Assembly (NCBI RefSeq): GCF_030409635.1
Contig: NZ_JAUFQF010000004.1
Coordinates: forward strand, 716,241-780,240
DNA: 64,000 bases
Origin: Vibrio agarivorans
GTDB taxonomy: Bacteria > Pseudomonadota > Gammaproteobacteria > Enterobacterales > Vibrionaceae
Direction: 5' to 3'
The notes under the pieces were generated by a model, which saw only the letters and a list, made by a program, of their open reading frames with translations, made no database searches and was not told the DNA's origin. The position numbers and the translations under genes are program-made. This document shows positions 16,368 to 26,798 of this stretch, piece by piece; the stretch's first letter is position 1; each line of letters begins with the position of its first letter.

Positions 16368-16383
16368 AAGCAAACGTTTGCCG
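16368..16383. promoter_or_regulatory. PurR-type operator
   Basis: A perfect 12-bp palindrome GCAAACGTTTGC lies inside the 16-bp site AAGCAAACGTTTGCCG, which matches the PurR consensus ANGCAANCGNTTNCNT except at the last base. It lies in the gap between the permease and gmk, about 60 bp upstream of the permease -35 box. That is farther than usual for direct repression, so it may control a more distal promoter. Confidence 0.7.
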
Positions 16384-16588
16384 ACATAGGTAAAGCAACA
16401 CACATCCACCGGATAGAACAAAGATCACCATGAGGATCTTTTCTTGAGGTTTGACAAGGGTTTGTGCTACCCTTCGCGTCCATTTTTTAGCCTACTACTG
16501 CAATGGTTTAACCAGTAGATATGCTATCTTTAACGCTGTGACCCTAGGTCACGATACACCTTGACTTAACCAGAGTGAGAAGACTTCC

Positions 16589-17212
16589 ATGGCAAAAGGT
16601 ACTCTATATATTGTTTCGGCACCAAGTGGCGCAGGCAAATCGAGCCTAATTTCAGCAATGCTGGAAACCAATCCTACCTATGCAATGAAAGTATCGGTAT
16701 CTCATACTACTCGTGGTATGCGTCCTGGTGAGCAAGATGGCGTCCACTACCACTTCGTACAAAAAGAGAGCTTCGAAGAGCTTATCGAGCAAGGCGCGTT
16801 TCTTGAGTACGCAGAAGTATTCGGCAATTACTACGGCACTTCACGTCCGTGGATTGAAGATAACCTAGATAAAGGTATTGATGTCTTTCTAGACATCGAC
16901 TGGCAGGGCGCACGCCAAATCCGTGAGCAAATGCCTCTAGCAAAAAGTATCTTCATCCTGCCACCGTCCAATGGTGAGCTTGAGCGTCGCCTAAATGCGC
17001 GCGGTCAAGACAGTGAAGCGGTCATTGCAAAACGTATGGCTGAAGCGAAATCAGAAATCTCACACTACAATGAGTATGACTATGTCATTGTTAATGATGA
17101 TTTTGATACTGCACTGATGGACTTTAAAGCCATCATTCGTGCAGAACGTTTGAAGCATGACAAGCAAGCAGCAAAATATAAAGGTATGTTAGACGCTCTA
17201 TTATCTGAGTAA
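16589..17212 (+). CDS. gmk: guanylate kinase
   Basis: 207 residues, the usual length. It converts GMP plus ATP to GDP in the cytoplasm. The P-loop APSGAGKSS (residues 10-18), the GMP-binding region [20 protein letters not shown], and [13 protein letters not shown] are all present. It heads the conserved group gmk-rpoZ-spoT. A 400-bp divergent region separates it from the purine permease, so two guanine-related genes are transcribed away from each other. Confidence 0.98.
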   Translation: MAKGTLYIVSAPSGAGKSSLISAMLETNPTYAMKVSVSHTTRGMRPGEQDGVHYHFVQKESFEELIEQGAFLEYAEVFGNYYGTSRPWIEDNLDKGIDVFLDIDWQGARQIREQMPLAKSIFILPPSNGELERRLNARGQDSEAVIAKRMAEAKSEISHYNEYDYVIVNDDFDTALMDFKAIIRAERLKHDKQAAKYKGMLDALLSE

Positions 17213-17297
17213 GTCTATATTTCCTCTAGCAAGATCCTTATGATGCTTGTATAATTTCTCGTCACACTAAATTTTAGTTAACTATTTTGGAGTTCTC

Positions 17298-17570
17298 ATG
17301 GCACGCGTAACTGTTCAAGACGCTGTTGAAAAAGTTGGTAACCGTTTCGACTTAGTTCTTATTGCGGCTCGCCGCGCTCGTCAAATGCAAACTGGTGGTA
17401 AAGATGCACTAGTGCCAGAAGAGAATGATAAGACAACGGTTATCGCTCTACGCGAAATCGAAGAAGGTCTTATCACGAAAGAAGTTCTAGATGCACGTGA
17501 GCGTCAAGAACAACAAGAACAAGAAGCAGCTGAACTAGCAGCAGTAAGCAGCATTGCTCACAGCCGCTAA
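17298..17570 (+). CDS. rpoZ: RNA polymerase omega subunit
   Basis: 90 residues. The start [20 protein letters not shown] and the central RRARQMQ are diagnostic of omega, which helps assemble the beta' subunit and mediates ppGpp sensing. A TATAAT (17250-17255) upstream suggests its own promoter in the 85-bp gap after gmk. It precedes spoT, as in other gammaproteobacteria, linking ppGpp metabolism and its target. Confidence 0.98.
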   Translation: MARVTVQDAVEKVGNRFDLVLIAARRARQMQTGGKDALVPEENDKTTVIALREIEEGLITKEVLDARERQEQQEQEAAELAAVSSIAHSR

Positions 17571-17623
17571 TTCGACTCACTGAACCCTCTTATTCAGTAA
17601 GCACAACTAGTCGGGCCCATAAT

Positions 17624-19744
17624 TTGTATCTATTCGATAGCCTCAAAGACGTTGCCCAAGAATACCTAACAGAGCCTCAAATTGAGGCTCTGCGTCAATC
17701 TTATGTGGTAGCGCGCGACGCCCATGAAGGGCAAACCCGCTCTAGCGGCGAACCATACATCATCCACCCTGTTGCTGTAGCTCGAATCTTGGCAGAAATG
17801 CGCCTTGATATCGAAACCCTACAAGCAGCACTTCTTCATGATGTTATTGAAGACTGTGATGTCACCAAGGAAGAACTTGAGGCACAATTTGGCAATGCCG
17901 TTGCTGAATTGGTCGATGGTGTTTCTAAGCTCGACAAGCTAAAATTCCGCGACAGAAAAGAAGCACAAGCAGAAAACTTTCGTAAGATGGTTTTGGCTAT
18001 GGTGCAAGATATTCGCGTTATCCTCATCAAGCTGGCCGACCGCACGCACAATATGCGCACGCTTGGGGCACTTCGCCCTGACAAAAAACGCCGTATTGCA
18101 CGTGAAACGCTTGAGATCTACTCTCCACTGGCACACCGCCTAGGTATCCACAATATTAAAACTGAGCTTGAAGAGCTTGGCTTTGAAGCGCTGTACCCAA
18201 ATCGGTACCGTGTCCTCAAAGAAGTGGTGAAAACCGCTCGTGGTAACCGTAAAGAGATGATCCAGCGTATCCATAACGAAATTGAAGGTCGACTTGAAGA
18301 GTTTGGCGTTTCTGCTCGTGTTTTTGGTCGTGAAAAGAATCTGTTCTCCATCTACAACAAGATGAAAACCAAAGAGCAGCGCTTTCACACCATCATGGAT
18401 ATCTACGCTTTCCGTGTTGTAGTCGACAGTGCAGATGACTGCTATCGCGTTTTAGGTCAAGTCCATAGCTTGTACAAGCCTCGTCCTAGTCGCATGAAAG
18501 ACTACATTGCGGTACCGAAAGCGAACGGCTATCAATCTCTACATACCTCAATGGTTGGCCCTCATGGTGTACCTGTTGAAGTACAAATTCGTACTGAAGA
18601 CATGGATCAGATGGCGGATAAAGGTGTCGCAGCACATTGGTCATATAAAGACAAAGCAGAACGCTCTGGTACAACGGCACAAGTCAAAGCTCAGCGCTGG
18701 ATGCAAAGCCTGCTTGAGCTGCAGCAAAGCGCCGGTAACTCGTTTGAGTTCATTGAAAACGTTAAATCTGATCTGTTTCCAGACGAGATTTATGTCTTCA
18801 CACCAAAAGGCCGCATCGTTGAGCTACCACTAGGGGCTACTGCCGTAGACTTTGCTTACGCTGTACACACTGATGTCGGTAATTCATGTGTTGGTGCTCG
18901 TGTTGATCGCCACCCTTACCCGCTTAGCAAAGCACTAAAGAATGGTCAAACTGTTGAGATCATCAGTGCTCCGGGTGCGCGCCCGAATGCTGCGTGGCTA
19001 AACTACGTGGTGACTTCCCGCGCTCGTACCAAAATACGTCAAGTTCTCAAGACCATGCGCCGTGAAGAGTCAGTTACTCTTGGCCGTCGCCTACTCAATC
19101 ATGCTCTCGGTCGACACTCTATCGATTCTATCTACCCTGATAATATCCAAGAAGTGCTCACTGATTTACGTCTAGACAACGTAGATGACTTGCTTGCAGC
19201 CATTGGTTTGGGTGAACTGATGAGTATCGTCATTGCTCGTCGCCTGTTGGGCGATACAGATGAACTGACAACCACCAGCTCTATCCCATCGGATTCCAAC
19301 AAGAAACTACCGATTCGTGGTGCTGAGGGTATACTGCTGACGTTTGCAAACTGCTGTCACCCGATTCCAGATGATCACATCATTGCGCATGTTTCACCGG
19401 GCCGTGGCCTGGTTGTACACCGAGAAACATGTCCAAATGTACGTGGCTACCAAAAAGAGCCTGACAAGTATATGGCTGTCGATTGGTCAGAAGAGTACGA
19501 CCAAGAGTTTATCTCTGAGCTGCAAGTCGATATGCAAAACCGTCAAGGTGCTCTGGCTGAGCTGACTAACGTCATTTCTAAAACGGGTTCAAATATCCAC
19601 GGCCTCTCAACAGAAGAGCGCGATGGTCGTTTGTATACCGTTACCGTGCTTCTGACCACGAAAGACCGTGTGCATCTAGCCGGCATCATGAAACGAATTC
19701 GTGTTATGCCAGATGCTCTTAGAGTTCGTCGTCGAAAACACTAA
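17624..19744 (+). CDS. spoT: bifunctional (p)ppGpp synthetase/hydrolase SpoT
   Basis: 706 residues starting at TTG, like E. coli SpoT (MYLF start). Domains in order: HD hydrolase with H72-D73 in LLHDVIED, synthetase-like domain with RMKDYIAVPKANGYQSLHT, TGS (DEIYVFTPKGRIVELP), helical/zinc-finger-like region with FANCCHPIPDD, and C-terminal ACT (QVDMQNRQGALAELTNVIS). It sets basal alarmone levels and removes ppGpp. Located 53 bp after rpoZ. Confidence 0.98.
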   Translation: MYLFDSLKDVAQEYLTEPQIEALRQSYVVARDAHEGQTRSSGEPYIIHPVAVARILAEMRLDIETLQAALLHDVIEDCDVTKEELEAQFGNAVAELVDGVSKLDKLKFRDRKEAQAENFRKMVLAMVQDIRVILIKLADRTHNMRTLGALRPDKKRRIARETLEIYSPLAHRLGIHNIKTELEELGFEALYPNRYRVLKEVVKTARGNRKEMIQRIHNEIEGRLEEFGVSARVFGREKNLFSIYNKMKTKEQRFHTIMDIYAFRVVVDSADDCYRVLGQVHSLYKPRPSRMKDYIAVPKANGYQSLHTSMVGPHGVPVEVQIRTEDMDQMADKGVAAHWSYKDKAERSGTTAQVKAQRWMQSLLELQQSAGNSFEFIENVKSDLFPDEIYVFTPKGRIVELPLGATAVDFAYAVHTDVGNSCVGARVDRHPYPLSKALKNGQTVEIISAPGARPNAAWLNYVVTSRARTKIRQVLKTMRREESVTLGRRLLNHALGRHSIDSIYPDNIQEVLTDLRLDNVDDLLAAIGLGELMSIVIARRLLGDTDELTTTSSIPSDSNKKLPIRGAEGILLTFANCCHPIPDDHIIAHVSPGRGLVVHRETCPNVRGYQKEPDKYMAVDWSEEYDQEFISELQVDMQNRQGALAELTNVISKTGSNIHGLSTEERDGRLYTVTVLLTTKDRVHLAGIMKRIRVMPDALRVRRRKH

Positions 19745-19750
19745 CCTATT

Positions 19751-19780
19751 AAGAGCAGCTCATTCATCGAGCTGCTCTTT
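19751..19780 (+). terminator. intrinsic terminator after spoT
   Basis: AAGAGCAGCTC/GAGCTGCTCTT is an 11-bp perfect stem with loop ATTCATC, ending in TTTTC. It separates spoT from trmH, so trmH may rely on readthrough or its own promoter in the 70-bp gap. Confidence 0.85.
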
Positions 19781-19813
19781 TCTTATCTACCCCGTTACAC
19801 TACCTCAAGAACT

Positions 19814-20503
19814 ATGAACCTAGAACGCTACAACAAAATTCAGCAAGTATTTAAGTCTCGTCAAACCGACATCACGGTATGCCTCGAGGAAGTACATAAA
19901 CCCAACAATGTTTCCGCTGTAATTCGAACTGCTGATGCTACCGGGTTACACAAAATTCATGCGGTATGGCCAGATCCAAAGATGCGTACATTGAGCCACA
20001 CTTCAGCGGGCGCGAGAAACTGGGTAGAAGTTGATACACATGAGAGCACCGCGGAAGCTATCCAGTGCCTTAAAGATCAGGGAATGCAAGTTCTGGTAAC
20101 AAACCTGTCTGATACCGCGGTTGATTTTCGTGAAATCGACTACACCAAACCGACGGCAATTATCCTAGGCGGTGAAAAATTCGGAGCGTCAGAAGAAGCG
20201 AAAAAGCTGGCCGATCAAGACATCATCATCCCTATGATTGGCATGGTGCAATCACTGAATGTCTCAGTTGCTAGCGCTGTTATCCTTTATGAAGCGCAAA
20301 GACAACGCCAAGCTGCCGGTATGTACGACAAAGAACATAGCTCTGTACCTGCCGAAGATATCCACCGCACTCTATTTGAACGTGGTCACCCAGTATTGGC
20401 GAAAGTGGCTAAACGTAAAGGGCTCGCCTATCCACCACTCGATGAAGAAGGTCAGATTGTTGCTGACGAAGCGTGGTGGAAAGAGATGCAAAAAGGTAAG
20501 TAA
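19814..20503 (+). CDS. trmH: tRNA (guanosine-18-2'-O)-methyltransferase
   Basis: 229 residues, SPOUT-class methyltransferase. The motifs NVSAVIRTADATGLHKIHAVW, the AdoMet-binding knot ILGGEKFGAS and MVQSLNVSVASAVILYE are characteristic of TrmH, which methylates the D-loop G18 2'-hydroxyl of many tRNAs. The C-terminal HPVLAKVAKRKGLAYP extension is the usual TrmH tail. In E. coli recG follows; here a convergent radC starts 10 bp on. Confidence 0.97.
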   Translation: MNLERYNKIQQVFKSRQTDITVCLEEVHKPNNVSAVIRTADATGLHKIHAVWPDPKMRTLSHTSAGARNWVEVDTHESTAEAIQCLKDQGMQVLVTNLSDTAVDFREIDYTKPTAIILGGEKFGASEEAKKLADQDIIIPMIGMVQSLNVSVASAVILYEAQRQRQAAGMYDKEHSSVPAEDIHRTLFERGHPVLAKVAKRKGLAYPPLDEEGQIVADEAWWKEMQKGK

Positions 20504-20512
20504 TTACTTACT

Positions 20513-21196
20513 TTACATCCAACCGCGTTCAGCAAAAGAGACCACTTCACCATCTCCTACCACGAAGTGGTCAAGGATGCGAATATCCACCAGCGATAAA
20601 GCATCGACTAAACGTCGGGTGATACGCCTATCCGCCTGACTAGGTTCAGCAACCCCCGAAGGATGGTTATGAGCCAAAATAAGAGCCGCAGCGTTGTGGT
20701 GAAGTGAACGCTTCACCACCTCTCTAGGATAGACACTGGCTGCGTCTATAGTCCCTTCAAACAAAACCTCATCAGAGATCACCCGATGCTGATTATCCAA
20801 AAACAGTACAAAAAAAGCTTCTCGACATCGATCTCGAAGCAAACTTGATAGATAGAGCTTTGTTTGGGTTGGGCTGCTCAATGCCTCTCCTCTCTCTAGC
20901 GTCTCAGCAAGGTAACGCTGCGTCATTTCCAATACCGCTTGAAGCTGCACATATTTGGCCTGGCCAAGTCCTTTATGTGAACAAAATTCGGCTTCATCAG
21001 CCGCAAATAGCGCTCTCAGTGAACCAAAGTCTTTCAACAACACATCAGCTAGAGTCAGTACATTCATACCTTGCGTTCCCGTCCTGAGAAAAATCGCCAA
21101 CAACTCTGCATCAGTCAAAGCACCCGGGCCGTGGGACAATAACTTCTCTCTCGGCATCGACTCTTTGGGTAACTGCTTCAAAATACATTCTCTCAT
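20513..21196 (-). CDS. radC: RadC/YeeS family JAMM-domain protein
   Basis: 227 residues. An N-terminal helix-hairpin-helix-like region (about 1-90) precedes the MPN/JAB domain with the metal motif HNHPSG, then D11 downstream ([12 protein letters not shown]), and [18 protein letters not shown]. The family was once linked to DNA repair, but its biochemical role is unsettled. ATG 21196 has no clear SD. A TTG at 21181 (giving [13 protein letters not shown]) has GAGAG 8 bp upstream and would match the usual N-terminus better. Confidence 0.93.
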   Translation of the reverse strand: MRECILKQLPKESMPREKLLSHGPGALTDAELLAIFLRTGTQGMNVLTLADVLLKDFGSLRALFAADEAEFCSHKGLGQAKYVQLQAVLEMTQRYLAETLERGEALSSPTQTKLYLSSLLRDRCREAFFVLFLDNQHRVISDEVLFEGTIDAASVYPREVVKRSLHHNAAALILAHNHPSGVAEPSQADRRITRRLVDALSLVDIRILDHFVVGDGEVVSFAERGWM

Positions 21197-21409
21197 TCGT
21201 GCAAAGCCTTTAAGTTACTCACAGCGATAACAACTAGCAGGGGGAATGGAGCAAAGATGAGGATAAAAACACGCAACGATGTAAAATCACTGTCTTGCGA
21301 GTAAGTGCTTACTTGATATCGATCTCTTTACGAACTGTTGACTGAAACTAGGCACTTTGCTGACAAAAATGCTATCTTAGCGCGCAGAAAAACAAAGGAA
21401 TTACTCAAT

Positions 21410-22609
21410 ATGTCGACTTTAGCTGGTAAAAAAATCCTGCTTGGTATTAGTGGTGGTATCGCGGCTTATAAATGTGCAGAGCTCACTCGACGACTCAGTG
21501 AGCGTGGTGCACAAGTACGCGTAGTGATGACCAACGCTGCCAAAGAATTCATTACACCATTGACCATGCAAGCCGTCTCTGGACATCCCGTTTCTGAAAG
21601 CCTGTTCGACCCAGCAGCAGAAGCTTCTATGGGGCATATTGAATTAGCAAAATGGGCAGACCTTGTTCTATTAGCACCCGCGACCGCCGATTTAATTGCG
21701 CGTATGGCTGCTGGTATGGGTAATGACCTGCTGACTACCTTAGTGCTCGCCACAGACGCGCCTGTTGCACTTGCGCCGGCTATGAATCAACAAATGTATG
21801 GCAATGTAGCGACACAAGAAAACCTAGCCACTCTGACACGCAGAGGCTTCAATATTTGGGGGCCAACTGCCGGTGAACAAGCTTGTGGCGATGTGGGTCC
21901 AGGACGAATGCTTGAACCCATGCAGTTAGTTGAGCACAGCAAGGCCTTCTTCGCCCCAAAGTCACTAAGCGGTAAGACAGTAACAATCACGGCTGGGCCA
22001 ACTCGAGAAGCGATTGACCCAGTGCGCTACATCTCCAACCATAGCTCAGGAAAAATGGGCTTTGCGTTAGCTGATGCGGCAAAAGCATTAGGTGCAGAAG
22101 TAAACCTGATCGCGGGCCCTGTCTCACTAAATACACCTAATGGTGTCAATCGCATTAATGTTGAAAGTGCACAGCAAATGTTTGATGCATCTGCTCAGCA
22201 AGCAATCAGCTCAGACATATTTATTGGTTGCGCTGCCGTTGCTGACTACCGCCCAGAAACCATTGCTGGCAATAAGCTTAAGAAAGTGGACGGTCAGGAC
22301 GATATGAATATTAAGATGGTGAAAAACCCTGACATCATTGCTCATGTTGCCAGCATCAGTCATAACCGACCATTTACAGTAGGCTTTGCCGCAGAGACAC
22401 AAGACGTTGAAGCGTACGCAAAGAGTAAGCTGAAGCGCAAAAACCTCGATATGATATGTGCTAATGATGTCTCTATAGTCGGACAAGGGTTTAACAGTGA
22501 TAACAACGCCATCACTGCATTCTGGCCTGATGGTAAGCAATCACTATCACTAGCAACTAAACAAGATATAGCACGACAGATCCTAACTCTGATCGCTGAA
22601 AAACTATAA
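21410..22609 (+). CDS. coaBC: bifunctional phosphopantothenoylcysteine decarboxylase / phosphopantothenate-cysteine ligase
   Basis: 399 residues from ATG 21410 (AAGGA at 21395-21399), although the frame is open further upstream. The N-terminal flavoprotein CoaC domain has [32 protein letters not shown] and APAMNQQMY. The C-terminal CoaB domain has [21 protein letters not shown] and a Lys-rich AAKPTVGF-like loop ([18 protein letters not shown]). It makes 4'-phosphopantetheine for CoA. It is divergent from radC. Confidence 0.97.
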   Translation: MSTLAGKKILLGISGGIAAYKCAELTRRLSERGAQVRVVMTNAAKEFITPLTMQAVSGHPVSESLFDPAAEASMGHIELAKWADLVLLAPATADLIARMAAGMGNDLLTTLVLATDAPVALAPAMNQQMYGNVATQENLATLTRRGFNIWGPTAGEQACGDVGPGRMLEPMQLVEHSKAFFAPKSLSGKTVTITAGPTREAIDPVRYISNHSSGKMGFALADAAKALGAEVNLIAGPVSLNTPNGVNRINVESAQQMFDASAQQAISSDIFIGCAAVADYRPETIAGNKLKKVDGQDDMNIKMVKNPDIIAHVASISHNRPFTVGFAAETQDVEAYAKSKLKRKNLDMICANDVSIVGQGFNSDNNAITAFWPDGKQSLSLATKQDIARQILTLIAEKL

Positions 22610-22640
22610 CCCTCATCAAGCAGTAAAAAGGAACGTTTGC

Positions 22641-23231
22641 ATGGCTGGGACCAAAAAAAGCAATCGCAAAGAAGAAATACTCCAAGCACTAGCAGAGATG
22701 CTAGAGTCAACAGAGGGTGCCTCTCGTATTACAACCGCCAAATTGGCGAAACAAGTGGGTGTATCAGAAGCAGCTCTGTACCGCCACTTCCCAAGCAAAG
22801 CACGCATGTTTGAAGGGCTAATCGAATTTATTGAGGAGTCGTTAATGTCACGCATTAACCGAATCCTCGATGAAGAGAAAGACACGTTAAATCGAATACG
22901 CATGGTAATGCAGCTTATTCTTGCGTTTGCTGAACGTAACCCCGGTTTGACTCGCATTCTTTCAGGTCATGCTCTAATGTTTGAAAACGAACGCCTAAGA
23001 GAACGTATCAACCAGCTATTTGAACGTATTGAGACCTCTCTGCGCCAGATTCTCCGCGAGAGAAAGCTGCGCGAAGGTAAATCCTTCCCTGTCGATGAAA
23101 AGATCCTAGCTGCACAATTGCTAGGGCAAGTTGAAGGTAGTCTGAATCGCTTCGTTCGCTCTGATTTTAAATATTTGCCAACGGCTAACTTTGAAGAATA
23201 CTGGTCCTTACTCAGTGCACAGATAAAGTAA
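22641..23231 (+). CDS. slmA: nucleoid occlusion factor SlmA
   Basis: 196 residues, TetR-fold. The HTH is [31 protein letters not shown] (residues about 30-60). SlmA binds specific chromosomal sites and blocks FtsZ ring assembly over the nucleoid. The start has AAGGAACG 6-10 bp upstream. Between coaBC and slmA the dut gene found in E. coli is not present here; only 31 bp separate them. Confidence 0.96.
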   Translation: MAGTKKSNRKEEILQALAEMLESTEGASRITTAKLAKQVGVSEAALYRHFPSKARMFEGLIEFIEESLMSRINRILDEEKDTLNRIRMVMQLILAFAERNPGLTRILSGHALMFENERLRERINQLFERIETSLRQILRERKLREGKSFPVDEKILAAQLLGQVEGSLNRFVRSDFKYLPTANFEEYWSLLSAQIK

Positions 23232-23235
23232 TACT

Positions 23236-24186
23236 ATGGATAAAAGCAAATACGCAGCACCCAAATTCTCTCTATCACTACTACACCCCAAAAATTGGGG
23301 AGTTTGGCTAGGTTTTGGTTCATTAGCGATCATGGTTAATATTCTGCCTTATTCCTTGCTACTTAATCTTGGTAAGCGCTTAGGCCGTATTGGTATGCGC
23401 TATGGCAAGAAACGGGTTGCCGTAGCAAAGCGTAATCTCGATCTTGCATTCCCTGAGATGGATGAGCAGCAACGTGAGCAACTAGTCGTAGAGAACTTTG
23501 AGAACACAGGTTTAGCCCTAATCGAAACGGGTATCACTTGGTTCTGGCCGACTTGGCGCTTCAAGCGCTTACTTGTTGAAAAAGACATGTCGGCTGTAAG
23601 GGAGCATGCAGAGGCAGGAAAAGGGGTCTTACTATGCTGCGTCCATGCACTCAACCTTGAGATCACCGCACGAGCCTTTGCAGTATTAGGTGTGCCTGGC
23701 TACGGCGCTTTTCGTCCGCATAACAACCCTGCCTACAATTTTATTCAATACTGGGGAAGAACACACAACGGCAACAAGCTCATCGACCGTAAAGATGTGA
23801 AGTTCATGATTAAAATTCTGCGCCAAGGTGAAAGGTTGTTCTACCTACCGGACCACGACTACGGACGCAATAAATCCGAGTTCGTGCCGTTTTTTGCTGT
23901 AGAAGACGCCTGTACGACGACAGGAACAAGTATTCTGGCTTACACCAGTCATTGCGCAATTGTCCCAGGTTCGGGCTTTAGAAACGAGCACGGTAAGTAT
24001 GAGATTATGGCCGATCAATCCATTGAGTCAGGCTACCCGCAAAAAGACATGAAAGCTGCCGCAGCCTACATGAACAAATATGTAGAGATGATCATCATGC
24101 GCGCGCCGGCGCAATGGATGTGGCTACATAAGCGCTTTAAAACCATGGCAGATGAAAAAGCCGAGAAAGGCAGTCGTTATCACTAA
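23236..24186 (+). CDS. lpxL: lipid A secondary acyltransferase (LpxL/LpxN family)
   Basis: 316 residues with one N-terminal hydrophobic segment (about 25-45) and the acyltransferase HX4E motif in CVHALNLEITARAF. FRPHNNP and FYLPDHDYGRNKSEFVPFF follow. It adds a secondary lauroyl, hydroxylauroyl or similar chain to Kdo2-lipid IVA at the inner membrane. Two homologues (LpxL and LpxN) exist in V. cholerae and I cannot assign this one with certainty. It begins 4 bp after the slmA stop, so the two are co-transcribed. Confidence 0.85.
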   Translation: MDKSKYAAPKFSLSLLHPKNWGVWLGFGSLAIMVNILPYSLLLNLGKRLGRIGMRYGKKRVAVAKRNLDLAFPEMDEQQREQLVVENFENTGLALIETGITWFWPTWRFKRLLVEKDMSAVREHAEAGKGVLLCCVHALNLEITARAFAVLGVPGYGAFRPHNNPAYNFIQYWGRTHNGNKLIDRKDVKFMIKILRQGERLFYLPDHDYGRNKSEFVPFFAVEDACTTTGTSILAYTSHCAIVPGSGFRNEHGKYEIMADQSIESGYPQKDMKAAAAYMNKYVEMIIMRAPAQWMWLHKRFKTMADEKAEKGSRYH

Positions 24187-24201
24187 AAAGCAATAGAAAT
24201 T

Positions 24202-24230
24202 AAAAAGGTATCCAAATGGATACCTTTTTT
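24202..24230. terminator. intrinsic terminator between the acyltransferase gene and pyrE
   Basis: AAAAAGGTATCCA/TGGATACCTTTTT is a 13-bp perfect inverted repeat with a 2-base spacer and a run of T. The A-rich left flank lets it also end pyrE transcription from the minus strand. Confidence 0.88.
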
Positions 24231-24251
24231 ACATCAAATAAAGTGGCGAAA

Positions 24252-24893
24252 TTAGATTCCGTACTCAGCGCGGTAGGCTTTAACCGCTTCTAGGTGCTCT
24301 GTGTTACCGCCCTTTTCTTCAAGGAAAGTAATTAGATCAGTCAGGCTTACAATAGAAATGACCGCACAACCAAAGTCACGCTCCACTTCTTGAATTGCCG
24401 ATAGCTCACCTTTACCTTTCTCTTGACGGTCAATCGCAACCAATACACCAGCCAGGTCTGCACCATTCGCTTTGATGATCTCCATTGACTCACGAATCGC
24501 AGTGCCTGCAGTGATCACATCATCAACCAGCATAATACGACCTTCTAACGGGCTACCTACTAAGTTGCCACCTTCACCATGGTCTTTTGCTTCTTTACGG
24601 TTGAAACAGTATGGAGTGTCCGTATCGTGATGGTCAGCTAGGGCAACCGCTGTTGTTGTTGCAATTGGAATACCTTTGTATGCAGGGCCAAACAACACGT
24701 CATAATCGATACCTGAATCAGCCAGTGCCGCCGCGTAAAAACGACCTAGACGAGCAAGGTCACGACCAGTGTTAAACAAGCCAGCGTTAAAAAAGTATGG
24801 GCTTTTACGACCTGATTTCAGTGTAAACTCGCCAAACTTCAAAACTTCTTTCTCTAGTGCAAATTCAATAAACTCACGCTGGTATGCTTTCAT
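24252..24893 (-). CDS. pyrE: orotate phosphoribosyltransferase
   Basis: 213 residues, standard length. It converts orotate plus PRPP to OMP in pyrimidine synthesis. The PRPP motif is [13 protein letters not shown], and the catalytic flexible loop region [13 protein letters not shown] is intact. It lies downstream of rph on the same strand, but a terminator-like hairpin between them (24988-25010) suggests attenuation, as in E. coli where pyrE is controlled by a leader attenuator. Confidence 0.98.
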   Translation of the reverse strand: MKAYQREFIEFALEKEVLKFGEFTLKSGRKSPYFFNAGLFNTGRDLARLGRFYAAALADSGIDYDVLFGPAYKGIPIATTTAVALADHHDTDTPYCFNRKEAKDHGEGGNLVGSPLEGRIMLVDDVITAGTAIRESMEIIKANGADLAGVLVAIDRQEKGKGELSAIQEVERDFGCAVISIVSLTDLITFLEEKGGNTEHLEAVKAYRAEYGI

Positions 24894-24987
24894 TGGTGTC
24901 TCTCTATATAAAAGTGTTAGTGGGAGGAAAACTAACAGGTTTACTCAAACACTATGTCATCGCCTAAGCCATAACACAGACAAAAAA

Positions 24988-25010
24988 ATAGCCCCCACAA
25001 TGGGAGCTAT
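24988..25010 (-). terminator. intrinsic terminator/attenuator between rph and pyrE
   Basis: On the minus strand ATAGCTCCC/GGGGGCTAT pairs around ATTGTG and is followed by TTTTTTTG. It is located right after the rph stop and about 95 bp before pyrE, where E. coli has the pyrE UTP-sensing attenuator. Confidence 0.8.
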
Positions 25011-25015
25011 AAAAA

Positions 25016-25732
25016 CTAATCTGCCAGTGCAGCTTTCTGCACAGCAACAATTTCTGTAATGCCTTTCTTAGCTGAAGCTAACAAATCAAGAAGTTCTTCA
25101 TGACTGAACGGTTCACCTTCGGCAGTACCTTGAATCTCAATCATCTTACCTTCTTCCGTCATAACGACGTTCATATCTGTGTCTGCTGCTGAGTCTTCAA
25201 CGTACTCAAGATCACAAAGTACGTCTTCACCAAGGATACCAACAGACACTGCTGCAACGTGCCCCTTCATCGGGTTAGCTTTCAATTTGCCTTTATTCAC
25301 TAGGTACTGAAACGCATCAGCCATCGCGACACTTGCACCAGAAATAGAAGCAGTACGCGTACCGCCATCAGCTTGAATCACATCACAATCAACAGTAATC
25401 ATGATCTCACCCATCGCCCCTAGATCAACAACAGCGCGTAGACTGCGAGCAATCAGGCGTTGGATCTCCATCGTACGGCCACCTTGCTTACCGCTAGCCG
25501 CTTCACGACGAGTACGAGAATGAGTCGCACGTGGCAACATCCCATATTCAGCTGTCACCCAACCTTTGCCCTGGCCTTTTAACCAGCGAGGAACATTTTC
25601 CTCTACTGTCGCATTACAAAGAACCTTCGTGTTACCAAATTCAACTAACACAGAGCCTTCGGCATACGCCGTGTAGTTACGAGTAATCTTAATAGGACGA
25701 ACTTGGTCTTTAGCACGATCGTTTGGACGCAT
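25016..25732 (-). CDS. rph: ribonuclease PH
   Basis: 238 residues from ATG 25732 ([20 protein letters not shown]), exactly the usual length; 15 more codons are open upstream but do not fit the family. It is a phosphorolytic 3'-exonuclease that trims tRNA 3' ends. [20 protein letters not shown] contains the conserved phosphate-binding arginines, and [18 protein letters not shown] is typical. It is transcribed with pyrE and is divergent from yicC. Confidence 0.97.
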   Translation of the reverse strand: MRPNDRAKDQVRPIKITRNYTAYAEGSVLVEFGNTKVLCNATVEENVPRWLKGQGKGWVTAEYGMLPRATHSRTRREAASGKQGGRTMEIQRLIARSLRAVVDLGAMGEIMITVDCDVIQADGGTRTASISGASVAMADAFQYLVNKGKLKANPMKGHVAAVSVGILGEDVLCDLEYVEDSAADTDMNVVMTEEGKMIEIQGTAEGEPFSHEELLDLLASAKKGITEIVAVQKAALAD

Positions 25733-25912
25733 AGACAATAACCTTATCAAGTGAGGTATGGGATTTGATTGGGGCAAGATTATAGCGGAAACAAGGATAT
25801 TTCGCTAACAGATTAAAGAATATGCATCAGGAAACCGAGAAGCAACAAATCGAGTGTTAGGATGTGCTACTATTGCGCTGTAAATTTTCAAAATATTAGA
25901 CAGGAAAATTCA

Positions 25913-26779
25913 ATGATTTTTAGTATGACAGCCTACGCGCGTAAAGAAGTTAAAGGCGACTGGGGCACTGCAATTTGGGAAATTCGTAGTGTTAACCAAC
26001 GCTACCTAGAGACCTATTTCCGCATGCCAGAACAATTCCGTGCACTTGAGCCTGTGCTACGTGAGCGCTTTCGTAAGCGTCTTGCTCGAGGTAAAGTTGA
26101 ATGTGCTCTGCGTTTTGAAGCAAACCCTGCCGCAAAAGGTGAGCTAACCATCAACGAAAGTCTAGCAAAGCAAGTCGTCGATGCTGCAAACCAAATAATG
26201 ACGATTACAGGTGAAAGCAGTCGTCTTAATCCTTTCCAAGTAATGCAGTGGCCTGGTGTTATGGAAACACCTGAGCAAGACATGGATGCAATTAATACGA
26301 CATTGCTGAAAGCATTTGATGAAGCGCTAAGTGAGTTCATTGAAGCTCGAGGTCGTGAAGGTGAAAACATGAAAGCACTGATCGATCAACGCTTAGAAGC
26401 CATTACCTCGGAAGTCACCAAAGTTCGCGCTCGTATGCCAGAGATCCTTGAATGGCAACGTGAGCGTTTACTGGGTAAATTTGAAGACGCTAAAGTCGAT
26501 TTAGATCCAACACGTGTAGAGCAAGAACTCATCTTACTAGCACAGAAATCTGATGTCGCTGAGGAATTAGACCGTCTTGATTCACACGTGAAAGAGGCGA
26601 CAAACATCCTGAAGAAAGGTGGAGCTGTGGGTCGCCGTCTTGACTTTATGATGCAAGAGTTCAACCGTGAATCAAATACACTGGCGTCAAAGTCAATCAG
26701 TACTGATATCACCGCTTCTGGCGTTGAGCTTAAAGTTCTCATCGAACAAATGCGCGAACAGATCCAGAATATTGAATAA
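25913..26779 (+). CDS. yicC: YicC family endoribonuclease
   Basis: 288 residues from ATG 25913 (AGGAAAATTCA upstream, MIFSMTAYARKE start). The frame is open upstream from 25862, but that part lacks an SD. The N-terminal YicC domain and the C-terminal DUF1732 region (KKGGAVGRRLDFMMQEFNRESNTL) are both present. Members are RNA endonucleases; in E. coli YicC promotes degradation of the RyhB sRNA. Divergent from rph, as in many gammaproteobacteria. Confidence 0.95.
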   Translation: MIFSMTAYARKEVKGDWGTAIWEIRSVNQRYLETYFRMPEQFRALEPVLRERFRKRLARGKVECALRFEANPAAKGELTINESLAKQVVDAANQIMTITGESSRLNPFQVMQWPGVMETPEQDMDAINTTLLKAFDEALSEFIEARGREGENMKALIDQRLEAITSEVTKVRARMPEILEWQRERLLGKFEDAKVDLDPTRVEQELILLAQKSDVAEELDRLDSHVKEATNILKKGGAVGRRLDFMMQEFNRESNTLASKSISTDITASGVELKVLIEQMREQIQNIE

Positions 26780-26798
26780 GTTGTCTACTTACTAATAG

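Noticed and set aside
16451..16479. TTGACA at 16451 as a gmk promoter
   Set aside because: No acceptable -10 box at 16-18 bp spacing; the nearby AAGGGT/ACCCTT hairpin may explain the sequence instead.
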